This document shows, piece by piece, positions 1-7,541 of a DNA stretch of 13,872 nt. Location of the stretch: NCBI GenBank assembly GCA_017543025.1, contig JAFYGX010000221.1:1-13872 (forward strand), in the 5' to 3' direction. A program made the position numbers and the translations under genes. The notes beneath the pieces are model-generated. The model was not told the DNA's origin and did no database searches. It was given only the letters and a program-made list of their open reading frames with translations. The first letter of the stretch is position 1. Every line of letters starts with the position of its first letter. The DNA is from Solobacterium sp. GTDB taxonomy: Bacteria; Bacillota_I; Bacilli_A; Erysipelotrichales; Erysipelotrichaceae.

Positions 1-302
1 CGGCTGGCAGTTTTCTCTACGGACGCTGTTTCTCCAAAAGACTCACGCAAGACCGAATTACTACTCCCTTATCCTAAAATAAGTGCAGCTGGCTGACCAT
101 CTGGGTGATGATCTTACCGACTACACTTATACCGTACTAAAGACTGTAATTCGCCCGGAAACCATGCGGAAATGACCGGAGAAAGAAGAGAAGAATACAA
201 GAGAAACATTGCGGGAAAACGCTCTCGGCCCGGCACGGGGTCATATGCGGGAGGATAAATGACTTTGCCACGGACAGGATAAATAGTGTTACCTCGGGAC
301 AG
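1..302. other. Left flank without a supported gene; possible decayed coding remnant
   Basis: No frame gives a convincing gene here. The third forward frame is closed at about 75 and the second by a TAA at 80-82. After that stop, the second frame reads a protein-like stretch from 83 to a TGA at 173-175 (it contains LADHLGDDLTDYTYTV), with no plausible start codon or ribosome binding site. I do not recognise it; it could be a decayed gene end or chance. The remainder, up to the repeat array, is A/G-rich and featureless, apart from the word GGATAAAT occurring twice 24 bp apart (253-260 and 277-284), which may be degenerate outliers of the repeat array that follows. Confidence 0.35.
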
Positions 303-394
303 CAAATCAAATAAGCAAAATACCACAAATCACTTAAACAAAATACAGCAAATCAATTAAACTAAATACCTCAAATCACTTAAATGCACGCTAT
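303..394. repeat. Four tandem 23-bp direct repeats upstream of the ATPase gene
   Basis: CAAATCA begins at 303, 326, 349 and 372, exactly 23 bp apart. Units 1 to 3 agree with each other at 18-19 of 23 positions. Unit 4 matches unit 2 for its first 13 bases and then diverges into the promoter. The shared core is CAAATCAMTTAAAC. There are no unique spacers, so this is a tandem array and not CRISPR. Two weaker, 24-bp-spaced look-alikes (256-302, each starting TAAAT and ending near ACAG) may extend it to the left. Position and phasing suggest repeated binding sites for a regulator or for the ATPase itself; that role is inferred. Confidence 0.8.
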
Positions 395-397
395 AAT
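392..397 (+). promoter_or_regulatory. -10 box of the ATPase gene
   Basis: A perfect TATAAT lies 25 nt before the chosen ATG and just after a divergent end of the fourth 23-bp repeat. The hexamer 17 bp upstream (about 369-374, CCTCAA) is a poor -35. The promoter may therefore need an activator, or be controlled by occupancy of the repeats. Transcription would start near 404, which excludes the in-frame ATG at 384 as the translation start. Confidence 0.5.
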
Positions 398-422
398 GAT
401 TTCGGTGAAGAGGTTTTTTATT

Positions 423-1703
423 ATGGAGTATAAGAAAAGAATTGTAGATGCGCAATTTGCAATAAGAATGGAAGCTTTGGGAGCGGTACAAATAAAAGGC
501 CCGAAGGGATGCGGGAAGACGACGACTGCAAAACAGAAAGCCAGAAGTGTAATTGAGTTTCAAGATGAAGATAACAGAGAGAATCTTCTGATGATTGCGA
601 ATACGAAACCGTCGGATTTATTGAAAGGTGAAAAACCAATATTATTTGATGAATGGCAGGATGCTCCGAAAATATGGGGCGCTATCAGAAAAGATGTGGA
701 TGACAGTGGCTTGAGCGGACAGTATATTCTGACCGGATCATCCTCAAAAGAAGTTGAAACACCTCACACAGGTACATTAAGAATATCTACTCTGAAAATG
801 TATCCGATGAGTTTATATGAGTCGAGAGATTCCAACGGAACCGTATCGTTAATGGATCTGTTTATCTATCCGGATAGAATAGGAACGTGTAAATCTGATC
901 TGACAATCGATGATATCAAATTTGTTATCTGCAGGGGAGGCTGGCCGAGAACGGTCAATCTTCAGTCGTATAAAGCTAAACTCCAAATAGCAAAAGAACT
1001 GTTTAATCAAACTTGTGATATTGATATATCGAATGTTGACAATACGAAAAGAAACCCGCAATGGGCAAGAACGATATTAAGATCATATGCACGAAATATA
1101 TGTACAACCGCCGATACGAAAACAGTGTATGGAGATACGGCAGCAACCACAGGAATGTCGCAGCCGACATTTCAGGATTATATTGCTGCACTTAACAAGC
1201 TGTATATCATTGAAGATGTTGAAGCGTGGTGTCCGTCAATCCGCTCAAAAACATCGATCCGATCTTCCAAAAAGAAGAATCTTATTGATCCTTCTATTGC
1301 TGCAGCTGCGCTAGGCATTTCTCCGGAATATTTCAATCTCGACTATAAAACTTTGGGTTTTCTTTTTGAATCGCTGGTCATTAGAGATCTGAAAATATAT
1401 TCTTCAGAATATGGCGGAACAGTTTCCTATTACAGGGACAGATACGGCTTGGAGGCTGATGCAGTATTACATTTGGAAGATGGAAGATATGCATTGATTG
1501 AAATAAAACTGGGACAGAATGAAGTGGATGAAGGCGCAAAACATTTGCTGGAAATCGAACGGCTTATTGCGGAACATAATAATAAAGAGAAGCAGGTTCC
1601 TCTTCGTCTGCCGGATTTGAAAATCGTTATTACAGGAACACAATATGGGTATAAGAGGGAGGATGGTGTATATGTGATCCCTCTTGGATGTCTGAAAGAT
1701 TGA
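423..1703 (+). CDS. AAA_14/DUF4143-family ATP-binding protein
   Basis: A 426-residue P-loop ATPase. The N-terminal AAA_14-type domain has Walker A GPKGCGKT (residues 26-33), Walker B PILFDEWQ (72-79, acidic pair D76/E77) and a sensor-like YILTGSSS (101-108). The C-terminal DUF4143-type domain has an E344-x-D346 ... E360-I-K362 pattern like the PD-(D/E)xK nuclease core. This architecture is common in bacteria, often in several copies, and its cellular role is not settled. An in-frame ATG at 384 would add 13 residues, but it lies upstream of the likely transcription start. The ATG at 423 is preceded by GAAGAGG at a suitable distance and starts where family members do. The gene is visibly richer in A+T and in AGA/ATA codons than the DNA to its right and stands alone, which suggests horizontal acquisition. 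Family assignment is firm, function is not. Confidence 0.85.
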   Translation: MEYKKRIVDAQFAIRMEALGAVQIKGPKGCGKTTTAKQKARSVIEFQDEDNRENLLMIANTKPSDLLKGEKPILFDEWQDAPKIWGAIRKDVDDSGLSGQYILTGSSSKEVETPHTGTLRISTLKMYPMSLYESRDSNGTVSLMDLFIYPDRIGTCKSDLTIDDIKFVICRGGWPRTVNLQSYKAKLQIAKELFNQTCDIDISNVDNTKRNPQWARTILRSYARNICTTADTKTVYGDTAATTGMSQPTFQDYIAALNKLYIIEDVEAWCPSIRSKTSIRSSKKKNLIDPSIAAAALGISPEYFNLDYKTLGFLFESLVIRDLKIYSSEYGGTVSYYRDRYGLEADAVLHLEDGRYALIEIKLGQNEVDEGAKHLLEIERLIAEHNNKEKQVPLRLPDLKIVITGTQYGYKREDGVYVIPLGCLKD

Positions 1704-1997
1704 TTTCCGATACCACCGCCTGGGTTAAATGCAGTTGAGCAATCAATTGTGATGAACTCTGGAAAAGCAGTCCGACTGTGCGAACCCCGCGACTTTAGAC
1801 AGTCGTCGGGAGCAGTCAGTCTCTGATACCAGTTTGCTGCCATGCGGACTGTAAACGTGGTGGATGTGAGTAAAAAGTGCAGATAGAAACACATGAAATA
1901 TATCAAAACGTGAATGATTTAAGATTTACAAATCGCTGAAATTCACGCTGATTCCGGTAAACTGAAACCGAAATGTTCAGAATCCGGTTTCAGAGAG
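1704..1997. other. Non-coding stretch with inverted repeats between the ATPase gene and the jet operon terminator
   Basis: No credible gene is seen. A 24-codon forward reading frame from 1753 and a longer antisense frame lack ribosome binding sites and look accidental. Besides the hairpin at 1772-1810, there are two inverted repeats: CGTGAAT/ATTCACG (1909-1915 and 1941-1947, with partly pairing GATTT/AAATC inside) and CTGAAACCG/CGGTTTCAG (1962-1970 and 1985-1993, 14-nt loop). The second lies immediately beyond the jet terminator T-tract on the minus strand and could be a back-up transcript end. No terminator with a T-tract was found for the rightward ATPase gene. Confidence 0.5.
1772..1810 (+). 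mobile_element. Hairpin resembling an IS200/IS605-type right end (relic)
   Basis: CCCGCGAC (1786-1793) pairs with GTCG-T-CGGG (1802-1810, one bulged T) around a TTTAGACA loop. A GC stem with an ACTTTAG loop, just before GGGAGCAGTCA, recalls the right-end/omega-RNA region that follows tnpB in IS200/IS605-type elements. No tnpA or tnpB is present, so at most this is a remnant. The 3' arm can instead pair with CCGACTGT (1772-1779), so two stems compete for it. The identification comes from memory of such ends and is uncertain; it may simply be an unrelated structured region. Confidence 0.3.
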
Positions 1998-2044
1998 AAA
2001 AAAGAGCTCCCGGGCACTGGCAGTAAACCGATGTCCGGGAGCTT
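1998..2044 (-). terminator. Rho-independent terminator of the jet operon
   Basis: Read on the minus strand, AGCTCCCGG (2043-2035) pairs perfectly with CCGGGAGCT (2013-2005), followed by C and six T (2003-1998). The loop of about 21 nt can fold further. It lies about 110 nt after the jetD stop codon, in the right orientation to end the leftward operon. Confidence 0.8.
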
Positions 2045-2155
2045 GCGTTATGGTTCAGACAGCCTTCAAAAACAGAACTGATTCTGAGTGAAAAGGTCTG
2101 ATGGCTTTCCGTAAAAGCTATTGTGTAATCCGGCATGCCGGATGGTTCGGACATG

Positions 2156-3457
2156 TCATCCAGCCAGACGGATATCGGAAATCAGATCGTCCAGCAGCCG
2201 TTCCTGATAGCCTGCTTTTCTGATGATGCGGACCGATTCTGCCGTCTTTTTCAGAACCGGATCCCGGAGCTTATCGAGCATTCTGAGACGGCTGTCTGAA
2301 ATGAGGCTTTCGGAGCAGCTTTTCAGATATTCTTCCTCTCCCATGCGCCATGGACGGATCTTTCCGTGGCTTCGGGTAATCACATTCTGCGCAATCAGCA
2401 TTCCTTCCGGGTCAATATCTCCGCTGTAGAAGATCTCTGCATCCGATTGGCACAGCAGATCGATCAGCAGAAGGGAAGCGGTTTTCAGCTGACCGGACGT
2501 ACAGATCAAAGACGCATCCCTGCACTCGCTGCAGAGGCGGGAATAAACCATCTGATTTTCGATAATGAAGACCGTATTCCTGACCGGCAGGGCAGAAGTG
2601 ACCGTGCGCAGCTGAGAAAGCGAAACCAGACAGTATTCCATCTTCTGCAGAAAGCCTTCGTAAGCCGGATGAAAAACGCCGTTTTCCATCAGACGGATGC
2701 CCTGCATTACGGTATAGCTCGAGATATCGTCCGGCCGCAGATGACAGTCGATATACAGTGCCAGCTGTTCTTCAGCAGAATGTACCGGTTCTCTCTGCAT
2801 CCGGAATTCCAGTGCTTTCAGCAGCAGCCTGCTGCGGGCAGAATCCCGGTCAAATCCATGCGGATCACTGCAGAGATCCATTGCCAGTACGGAAAGGGGA
2901 ATCGATTCCGGTTCTTTCAGACGTTCAATGACCGAAAGCGCGCCGGAAACAGAACGCACGGCATCCCGGCAGTCTTCTTCACATTCAAACTGCCGCAGCA
3001 GGCGGGCATAACCCGCTTCCTGCAGCTGAGCGACCCAGGCAGATGCGGCGGGGCTTCCGGTCTGTTCTGCATCTGCCCGCAGCTGCGCAAAGAACGTGTC
3101 CTGTTCTTCGATGCGCTTTGCCTGTTCCATTTTTCTGCTCTGCAGCGGTTCGTCAAAATATGCTTCAAGCAGCTCTTCCAGGCGGATACCGGCATATCGG
3201 GTTGTCTGCAGCTGTTCTTCAAAGGACGCAAGGCGGAAACGGAATCGGTCCTGGGGGAGGACTTTGCCGAAGAATCCGCCAAGATGGGTTCGCTCCGCTT
3301 CAGAAAGCGATGTGAGATCAGCGGTTCCCCGGATGCTTTCATACGAACGCCATTTTTCCTTCATCTTTGCAAACGCCCGCTCAAATCCGCTCCGGTTCCG
3401 GAAATAAGAGACACATTCGTTCAGAAGTTCTCTGTGTGCGGTTTCCTCATCTCTCAT
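2156..3457 (-). CDS. jetD: Wadjet type II nuclease JetD (TIGR02679/DUF2399, TOPRIM domain)
   Basis: A 433-residue protein of the DUF2399 family, the nuclease subunit of type II Wadjet systems. In characterised Wadjets JetD acts with the SMC-like JetABC complex to cut closed-circular plasmid DNA. The C-terminal TOPRIM fold is visible: VFIIENQMVY with the expected catalytic glutamate E300, then YSGDIDPEG with the metal-binding D347 and D349, followed by the KIRPWRM segment typical of the family. The N-terminal 280 or so residues are helical and charged. The ATG overlaps the jetC 3' end by 11 nt and has AAAGGAG 10 nt upstream inside jetC, so translation is probably coupled. It is the last gene of the operon, with a strong terminator downstream. 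The frame is intact with all expected catalytic residues, so any loss of function in this system comes from jetC, not from this gene. Confidence 0.88.
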   Translation of the reverse strand: MRDEETAHRELLNECVSYFRNRSGFERAFAKMKEKWRSYESIRGTADLTSLSEAERTHLGGFFGKVLPQDRFRFRLASFEEQLQTTRYAGIRLEELLEAYFDEPLQSRKMEQAKRIEEQDTFFAQLRADAEQTGSPAASAWVAQLQEAGYARLLRQFECEEDCRDAVRSVSGALSVIERLKEPESIPLSVLAMDLCSDPHGFDRDSARSRLLLKALEFRMQREPVHSAEEQLALYIDCHLRPDDISSYTVMQGIRLMENGVFHPAYEGFLQKMEYCLVSLSQLRTVTSALPVRNTVFIIENQMVYSRLCSECRDASLICTSGQLKTASLLLIDLLCQSDAEIFYSGDIDPEGMLIAQNVITRSHGKIRPWRMGEEEYLKSCSESLISDSRLRMLDKLRDPVLKKTAESVRIIRKAGYQERLLDDLISDIRLAG

Positions 3458-5678
3458 CCAGAATGCGCTCCTTTCCGTTCCAGTGATAGAAAATCACAGT
3501 GATGTATTTTGCATTTTCCGGCCGAAGCAGTTCGGCAATGGAAAGCTGATGAACAGATTCATAACATCCCCAGAGCACCTGAGAGTTCATGATATAGTCA
3601 AAATCCAGCTTCTCCACCAGATCGAACATACTGCTGATATTGATGTCATCTACGCCCGCAAAGGCTTCATCAAGAGCGATGATCCGCGGATGATCACTCT
3701 TTTTTGACTTCCGGTACTGCGCATTGACTGCCGCAAACAGCGGAATATACATTGCCATTGCTTTCTCGCCGCCGCTGAATGTATTGAAGGCACGGTCGGT
3801 CAGTTCTTTTGTATGTTCATTCCGGCGGGTGTAGAACATACGAAATTCAAACCATTTCCTGTAATCCAGTACATCCTGCACCATTGCGGCATAGTTGACC
3901 GGAATACCGTCGTCCTTTGCCTGCTGCCGGGCAGTACGGATCCGGGAACGGAAGTGATCAGCGACTTTCCGGATGTCTTCCTCATTGAGCAGTTCCCGGT
4001 CCTTCGCAAGGATTTTCTCCAGCTGATCGCCCGAAAGCTCATCTTCGGATTCCGAGGCGATCGGGTGCCAGCGCAGGGAAAAGGAAAGTCCCATGGAGCT
4101 GTCCATCTCCTTCATCAGAGAGGACATATCATGGATCCAGCTGCGGCTTTCATCAATCCGGGCTGTCAGCTTCCGGCTGATCGTATCCGACAGGATGCTC
4201 TCAAACAGCTCCCGGTCTTTCTGCTGGATCAGAAGTTCGGTATTGGCAATGTTTTCCTCAACCAGAGCGCTGAATTCTCCGATACTGACTTTCCGGGAGT
4301 TGACCAGGGCGTGGATTGTGCTGCGGGTGCGCAGGTCATCGCCTTCCCCGGAAGGAAAGCAGTCTTCGATCGAGATGACCGTGCTTGAGATGCCTGTGAT
4401 ATGACTCTGGCAGGTGCTGTACAGACGGTTGCTGATTTCGGTGATACTCCGGGAGCGATCTGCTTCCCGGATGCCTGCTTCCAGCTGCTTTGCAAGAGTG
4501 AACAGCGCTTTCTCATCTTCTGTATCACAGGACTCTGTCATCGGCAGCAGCGCAAGGGAAAGCTCTTCGAGAAAATACTGCTTCAGCCGGGCTGCACGTT
4601 CCATGCGGCTCTGCAGTTCCTTCTGCTTTTCTTCCAGCTGTTCCTTCTGATTCCGGATCCGCTCGCTCAATGTGACGGCTGTGTTTTCCGCCTTTTTCCG
4701 TTGCTGCTCCATTGCAGAGAGCGAAGTGCGCACCGTAAGAATCTCTTCTGCCATGCGTCTGTTTTCCGGATCGTTCAGAATCGCTTCGATCTGGGCGATC
4801 TGTTCTTTCAGCCGGTTTGCTTCCCGCTGCAGACGCCGCTTATCGTCCTCTGTCTTGTCCAGCGTTCCTTCTTTTTCTTCACAGAGCAGTAACGAGGTGG
4901 CGAGCCGTTCCTTCAGACGACGCATCTGATTCAGAATGTCATTCAGCTCGTATGCGTCCTGGATATAATCTTTCAGCAGGTCTTCCGCTTCTTCCAGGGC
5001 GGCTGAGGTTTCCGGATAGGGGTACTTCTGCATCTGCTGACGGATCTCCTGTTTCTGCCGCAGGAGCTCTTCGTTCAGTTCAGCCAGTTTCGCCTCATTC
5101 TTTGCACACGCTTCGTTCTGCTGTGTCTGCTCGCTCATCAGTGAATCCAGCGCAAGAATTGCCTGATCAAGCATCCGGACCGTGGGCAGATCTGCTTTTT
5201 CCGTTTCCAGAATTGTTCTGTGTTCTGCAATCAGCGAACACAGTTCTTCACTCCATGCAAGAAGAGCTTCCTGTTCGCTGATTTCCTGAAGCTTCTGCTC
5301 GATTTTCTTCTGATGAGCAGCCCGTCGTGCTGCGGGTCCGATGAAGCGAACTTCCGGCACTTCCTGCGGGATGAAGCCTTCCAGAATGCCGTTGCGGTAA
5401 TAGCCGTCCTCGGAAAGGATCAGGGCATGATCTTCCTTCCTGTCAGAAAGGGAGGAGAGAAAGGCGGCGATTGCCTGTTTCATATCAGAAGAAACATCTG
5501 TTTTGCCAGGCATAAACCAGGAGACGGGAGAAGCGGCTTTCTGATCGAGAGCGACAAACCGGTCCGCATGATCACGGAAGATCGCGGCAGCCTGTTCCCG
5601 CTGTGCTTCCGGTACGATCAGGGCATCCAGCAGGCCGGCTTCCAGCAGCTGTGCTTCCAGTCTTGCCGCAAGCTCCAT
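3447..5678 (-). CDS. jetC: JetC C-terminal part: hinge-to-head half of the SMC-like ATPase, separated by a frameshift
   Basis: A 743-residue reading frame carrying the C-terminal half of a TIGR02680 (JetC, MukB/SMC-like) ATPase. It has long coiled coils (roughly residues 110-370), a globular region, then the ABC signature FSGGEKAMAMY (S635) and Walker B RIIALDEAF (D670/E671), ending in a typical ITVIFYHWNGKER tail. The first ATG is at 5678, but the same frame is open further upstream to a TGA at 5808-5810. It encodes conserved-looking sequence there (EEARAALQKQNIEAIPVYEA), so this is a continuation of the gene from 7528 and not an independent gene. A weak GAGAAG lies 8 nt before the ATG, so separate translation of this half cannot be excluded. 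Alone it has no Walker A and could not bind ATP in the usual way. Confidence 0.85.
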   Translation of the reverse strand: MELAARLEAQLLEAGLLDALIVPEAQREQAAAIFRDHADRFVALDQKAASPVSWFMPGKTDVSSDMKQAIAAFLSSLSDRKEDHALILSEDGYYRNGILEGFIPQEVPEVRFIGPAARRAAHQKKIEQKLQEISEQEALLAWSEELCSLIAEHRTILETEKADLPTVRMLDQAILALDSLMSEQTQQNEACAKNEAKLAELNEELLRQKQEIRQQMQKYPYPETSAALEEAEDLLKDYIQDAYELNDILNQMRRLKERLATSLLLCEEKEGTLDKTEDDKRRLQREANRLKEQIAQIEAILNDPENRRMAEEILTVRTSLSAMEQQRKKAENTAVTLSERIRNQKEQLEEKQKELQSRMERAARLKQYFLEELSLALLPMTESCDTEDEKALFTLAKQLEAGIREADRSRSITEISNRLYSTCQSHITGISSTVISIEDCFPSGEGDDLRTRSTIHALVNSRKVSIGEFSALVEENIANTELLIQQKDRELFESILSDTISRKLTARIDESRSWIHDMSSLMKEMDSSMGLSFSLRWHPIASESEDELSGDQLEKILAKDRELLNEEDIRKVADHFRSRIRTARQQAKDDGIPVNYAAMVQDVLDYRKWFEFRMFYTRRNEHTKELTDRAFNTFSGGEKAMAMYIPLFAAVNAQYRKSKKSDHPRIIALDEAFAGVDDINISSMFDLVEKLDFDYIMNSQVLWGCYESVHQLSIAELLRPENAKYITVIFYHWNGKERILDER

Positions 5679-7528
5679 GGAAATATCTTCTCTGAAATCA
5701 ATTGCTTCATATACCGGAATCGCTTCGATGTTCTGTTTCTGAAGCGCAGCTCTGGCTTCTTCCGCGAGGTGGTTCGTTCCGGTACCGCTTCGGTTTCTGC
5801 TTCCAGTTCAGCCAGCTCTTCTCTCAGCCGGGCAAGTGTTTTCCGAAAGGATTCGCCAGTCCGCCGTTCTTCCTGAAACAGGCCGTCCAGTTTGCGGAAG
5901 GCGCGCAGATAGATCTCATTCTGCAGCGGAAGAAAGGAAGAAGCGTCAGAGGAGGCAGCGTAAGTGCGGACCAGTTCGATAAACTGATGCAGCTCAGCTT
6001 CCTCAAAGCGGTATTCCAGTGCATCGCTCTGCAGGATATGAAATGCTTCGATCAGCGTGTCGCGTTCCTGTTCTGTTTTCGCTTCGGCTTCCTGAATCTG
6101 CAGTTCCAGCAGATGAAGACGGTGTTTCTGTTCCTCAAGATCCTGCTGAACCGCATCGCACTCCCGCTCTTTCGCTTCCTTCTGGCGGATTTTCCTGCTC
6201 AGGTCCTGCAGGGAACGCTGAAACTGATCCAGATCACGCCGGATCAGAGAGAACTGATCGGGCTCTTCCCTGTCCGCAAGGACACAGAGTTTGTCATGCC
6301 CTGCATACTGCAGCTGCCGGTTCAGCACCGTCAGTGCATCTTTTTTCTGCTTCAGTTTATGCTGTTCCAGTTCAATGTCATCTTTCAGATTCTTCTGATT
6401 CCGGCTTTCAATAACCAGCTCTTCGCGCAGATCCGTGATCCGCGCATTCAGTGCTGTGAGATCGTTTTCCCGTTCGTTGAGATCCGCGGTGCAATTTTCC
6501 TTTTTCTGTATCTGATCTTCCAGCCCGCTGGACTGATAGGCGGCGATCTTTTCCTGAGCGATCCGGATCGATTCCGAAAGTCTGTCTGCTTCTTCTTCCG
6601 CTGAAGCACATTCCGCCTGGTTACTGCGCAGTTCGGCTTCAAGCGCGGATAATTTCTGTGCATGTTCTTTCTGTTCCGTTTCTGCATTGCGCCATGCGCC
6701 GGCTTTACGTCCGGTGATGTATTCGTTGTAGCGCCTGTATTCGTCCAGTATATAGCATACTTCTCTGCGGGTGGATTTCAGCTGGTTCAGACGGTCTTCG
6801 ATCTCATCCATTTTCTCCATCGCATCGACCATGGAAAACAGATCTTCTTCACTGAGGGGCTGCAGCGAATCATTGAGGGTTTCATAGACTTTGGAAGGCT
6901 TGAATTCCTTGGATAGCTTCGGTGCCCGGACTTTGATCAGCAGCCGGATGAACTGGTCATACTGATCGATCGAGGGAAAACCGAAAAAAGTCTGATTGAC
7001 CGCTTTCTTGTATTCCGCAGGGGATTCGGGAAACAGATTTCCCGGTTTCTGCCCGATCAGTTCGCGGCATTCCCGCTTATCGAGCGGAATATGAACGCCG
7101 CCCGCTCTGCGGAAGAGCTCCATGTCCTTCCCGATGCGCCGGCCGTCACGGAGAATAAAACTCCAGAAGTCAAGCCCCGGCTTGCCGCGCCGAGCCCGCT
7201 GACCGACGCCGATGGTCCGGTATTCGCCGGTATCCGGCCGGTAAAACTCAAGGAACAGATAACCGGTCGAGTCTTCTTTTTCATTATCGCCCAGGAAGTA
7301 GTATTCCATCTTCCGGCTGCTTGACCCAAACGGATCAAGATGGCTCGGAGAACGGTCACCGTCCAGAATGAACGGTATGAAGCTCTGGGTTGTGATCGAT
7401 TTGCCGGAACCGTTCTGTCCCCTCAGCATCAGCTTTCCGTCCCGCAGGTCGAATGTTTCATTGTCATAAAGCCAGAAGTTGACAAACCCGAGCCGGTTCA
7501 TCTTCCAGCGTGCTTTTTCATCTGCCAT
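5618..7528 (-). CDS. jetC: JetC N-terminal part: Walker A head and first coiled coil of the SMC-like ATPase, frameshifted
   Basis: A 636-residue frame starting the TIGR02680 JetC of a type II Wadjet. In the complex JetC is the SMC/MukB-like motor that dimerises, binds JetA and JetB, and extrudes DNA loops using ATP. It opens with the RLGFVNFWLYDNETFDL region and Walker A GQNGSGKS (residues 37-44). Long coiled coils follow from about residue 240. The last 50 or so residues, after about 585, are out-of-frame nonsense. Joined to the frame that ends at 3447, the product would be about 1,360 residues, matching the usual length of the family. The start ATG follows the jetB stop by 13 nt with GAGG 9 nt upstream. 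As written, the ATPase site is divided between two polypeptides, so jetC is best treated as a frameshifted gene unless the shift is a sequencing error. Confidence 0.87.
   Translation of the reverse strand: MADEKARWKMNRLGFVNFWLYDNETFDLRDGKLMLRGQNGSGKSITTQSFIPFILDGDRSPSHLDPFGSSSRKMEYYFLGDNEKEDSTGYLFLEFYRPDTGEYRTIGVGQRARRGKPGLDFWSFILRDGRRIGKDMELFRRAGGVHIPLDKRECRELIGQKPGNLFPESPAEYKKAVNQTFFGFPSIDQYDQFIRLLIKVRAPKLSKEFKPSKVYETLNDSLQPLSEEDLFSMVDAMEKMDEIEDRLNQLKSTRREVCYILDEYRRYNEYITGRKAGAWRNAETEQKEHAQKLSALEAELRSNQAECASAEEEADRLSESIRIAQEKIAAYQSSGLEDQIQKKENCTADLNERENDLTALNARITDLREELVIESRNQKNLKDDIELEQHKLKQKKDALTVLNRQLQYAGHDKLCVLADREEPDQFSLIRRDLDQFQRSLQDLSRKIRQKEAKERECDAVQQDLEEQKHRLHLLELQIQEAEAKTEQERDTLIEAFHILQSDALEYRFEEAELHQFIELVRTYAASSDASSFLPLQNEIYLRAFRKLDGLFQEERRTGESFRKTLARLREELAELEAETEAVPERTTSRKKPELRFRNRTSKRFRYMKQLISEKIFPWSLRQDWKHSCWKPACWMP
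5765..5790 (-). other. Frameshift site in jetC (apparent 1-nt deletion)
   Basis: The N-terminal frame is sensible up to about ...LEAETEAVPERT (near 5772) and then turns into basic nonsense (SRKKPELRFRNRTSKRF...), stopping at 5618. The sensible continuation, NHLAEEARAALQKQ, starts at the same place in the frame reached by moving back one base. The possible window is bounded by the TGA of the second frame at 5808-5810 and the stop of the first at 5618. Protein character puts the event at about 5765-5790. There is no homopolymer of five or more and no X-XXY-YYZ slippery heptamer, which argues against phase variation and programmed frameshifting. Confidence 0.75.
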
Positions 7529-7541
7529 AAGCGTTCCTCAT

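Noticed and set aside
303..394. 23-bp repeats as a mini CRISPR array
   Set aside because: The repeats are directly adjacent with no unique spacers, are only about 80% identical, and no cas gene is nearby.
384..422. Upstream ATG at 384 as the ATPase start
   Set aside because: It precedes the likely transcription start, lies in the -10 region, and adds 13 residues not expected for the family. The ATG at 423 has a ribosome binding site.
1780..1860. tRNA-like GGGGTTCGCAC on the minus strand after the ATPase
   Set aside because: No cloverleaf, acceptor stem or anticodon arm can be assembled around it; the resemblance is limited to a TTCG word.
1430..1906. Leftward 158-codon frame antisense to the ATPase 3' end
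   Set aside because: It overlaps the DUF4143 domain, has no ribosome binding site, and its protein looks like low-quality shadow sequence.
2366..3502. Long rightward reading frame (378 codons) opposite jetD
   Set aside because: It is antisense to a well-supported gene, lacks a ribosome binding site, and its composition (rich in Q, R, F, H) is typical of a shadow frame.
5600..5810. Programmed -1 frameshifting in jetC
   Set aside because: The direction fits, but no X-XXY-YYZ slippery heptamer is present in the zero frame between the two bounding stops. Kept only as a remote alternative in the findings.
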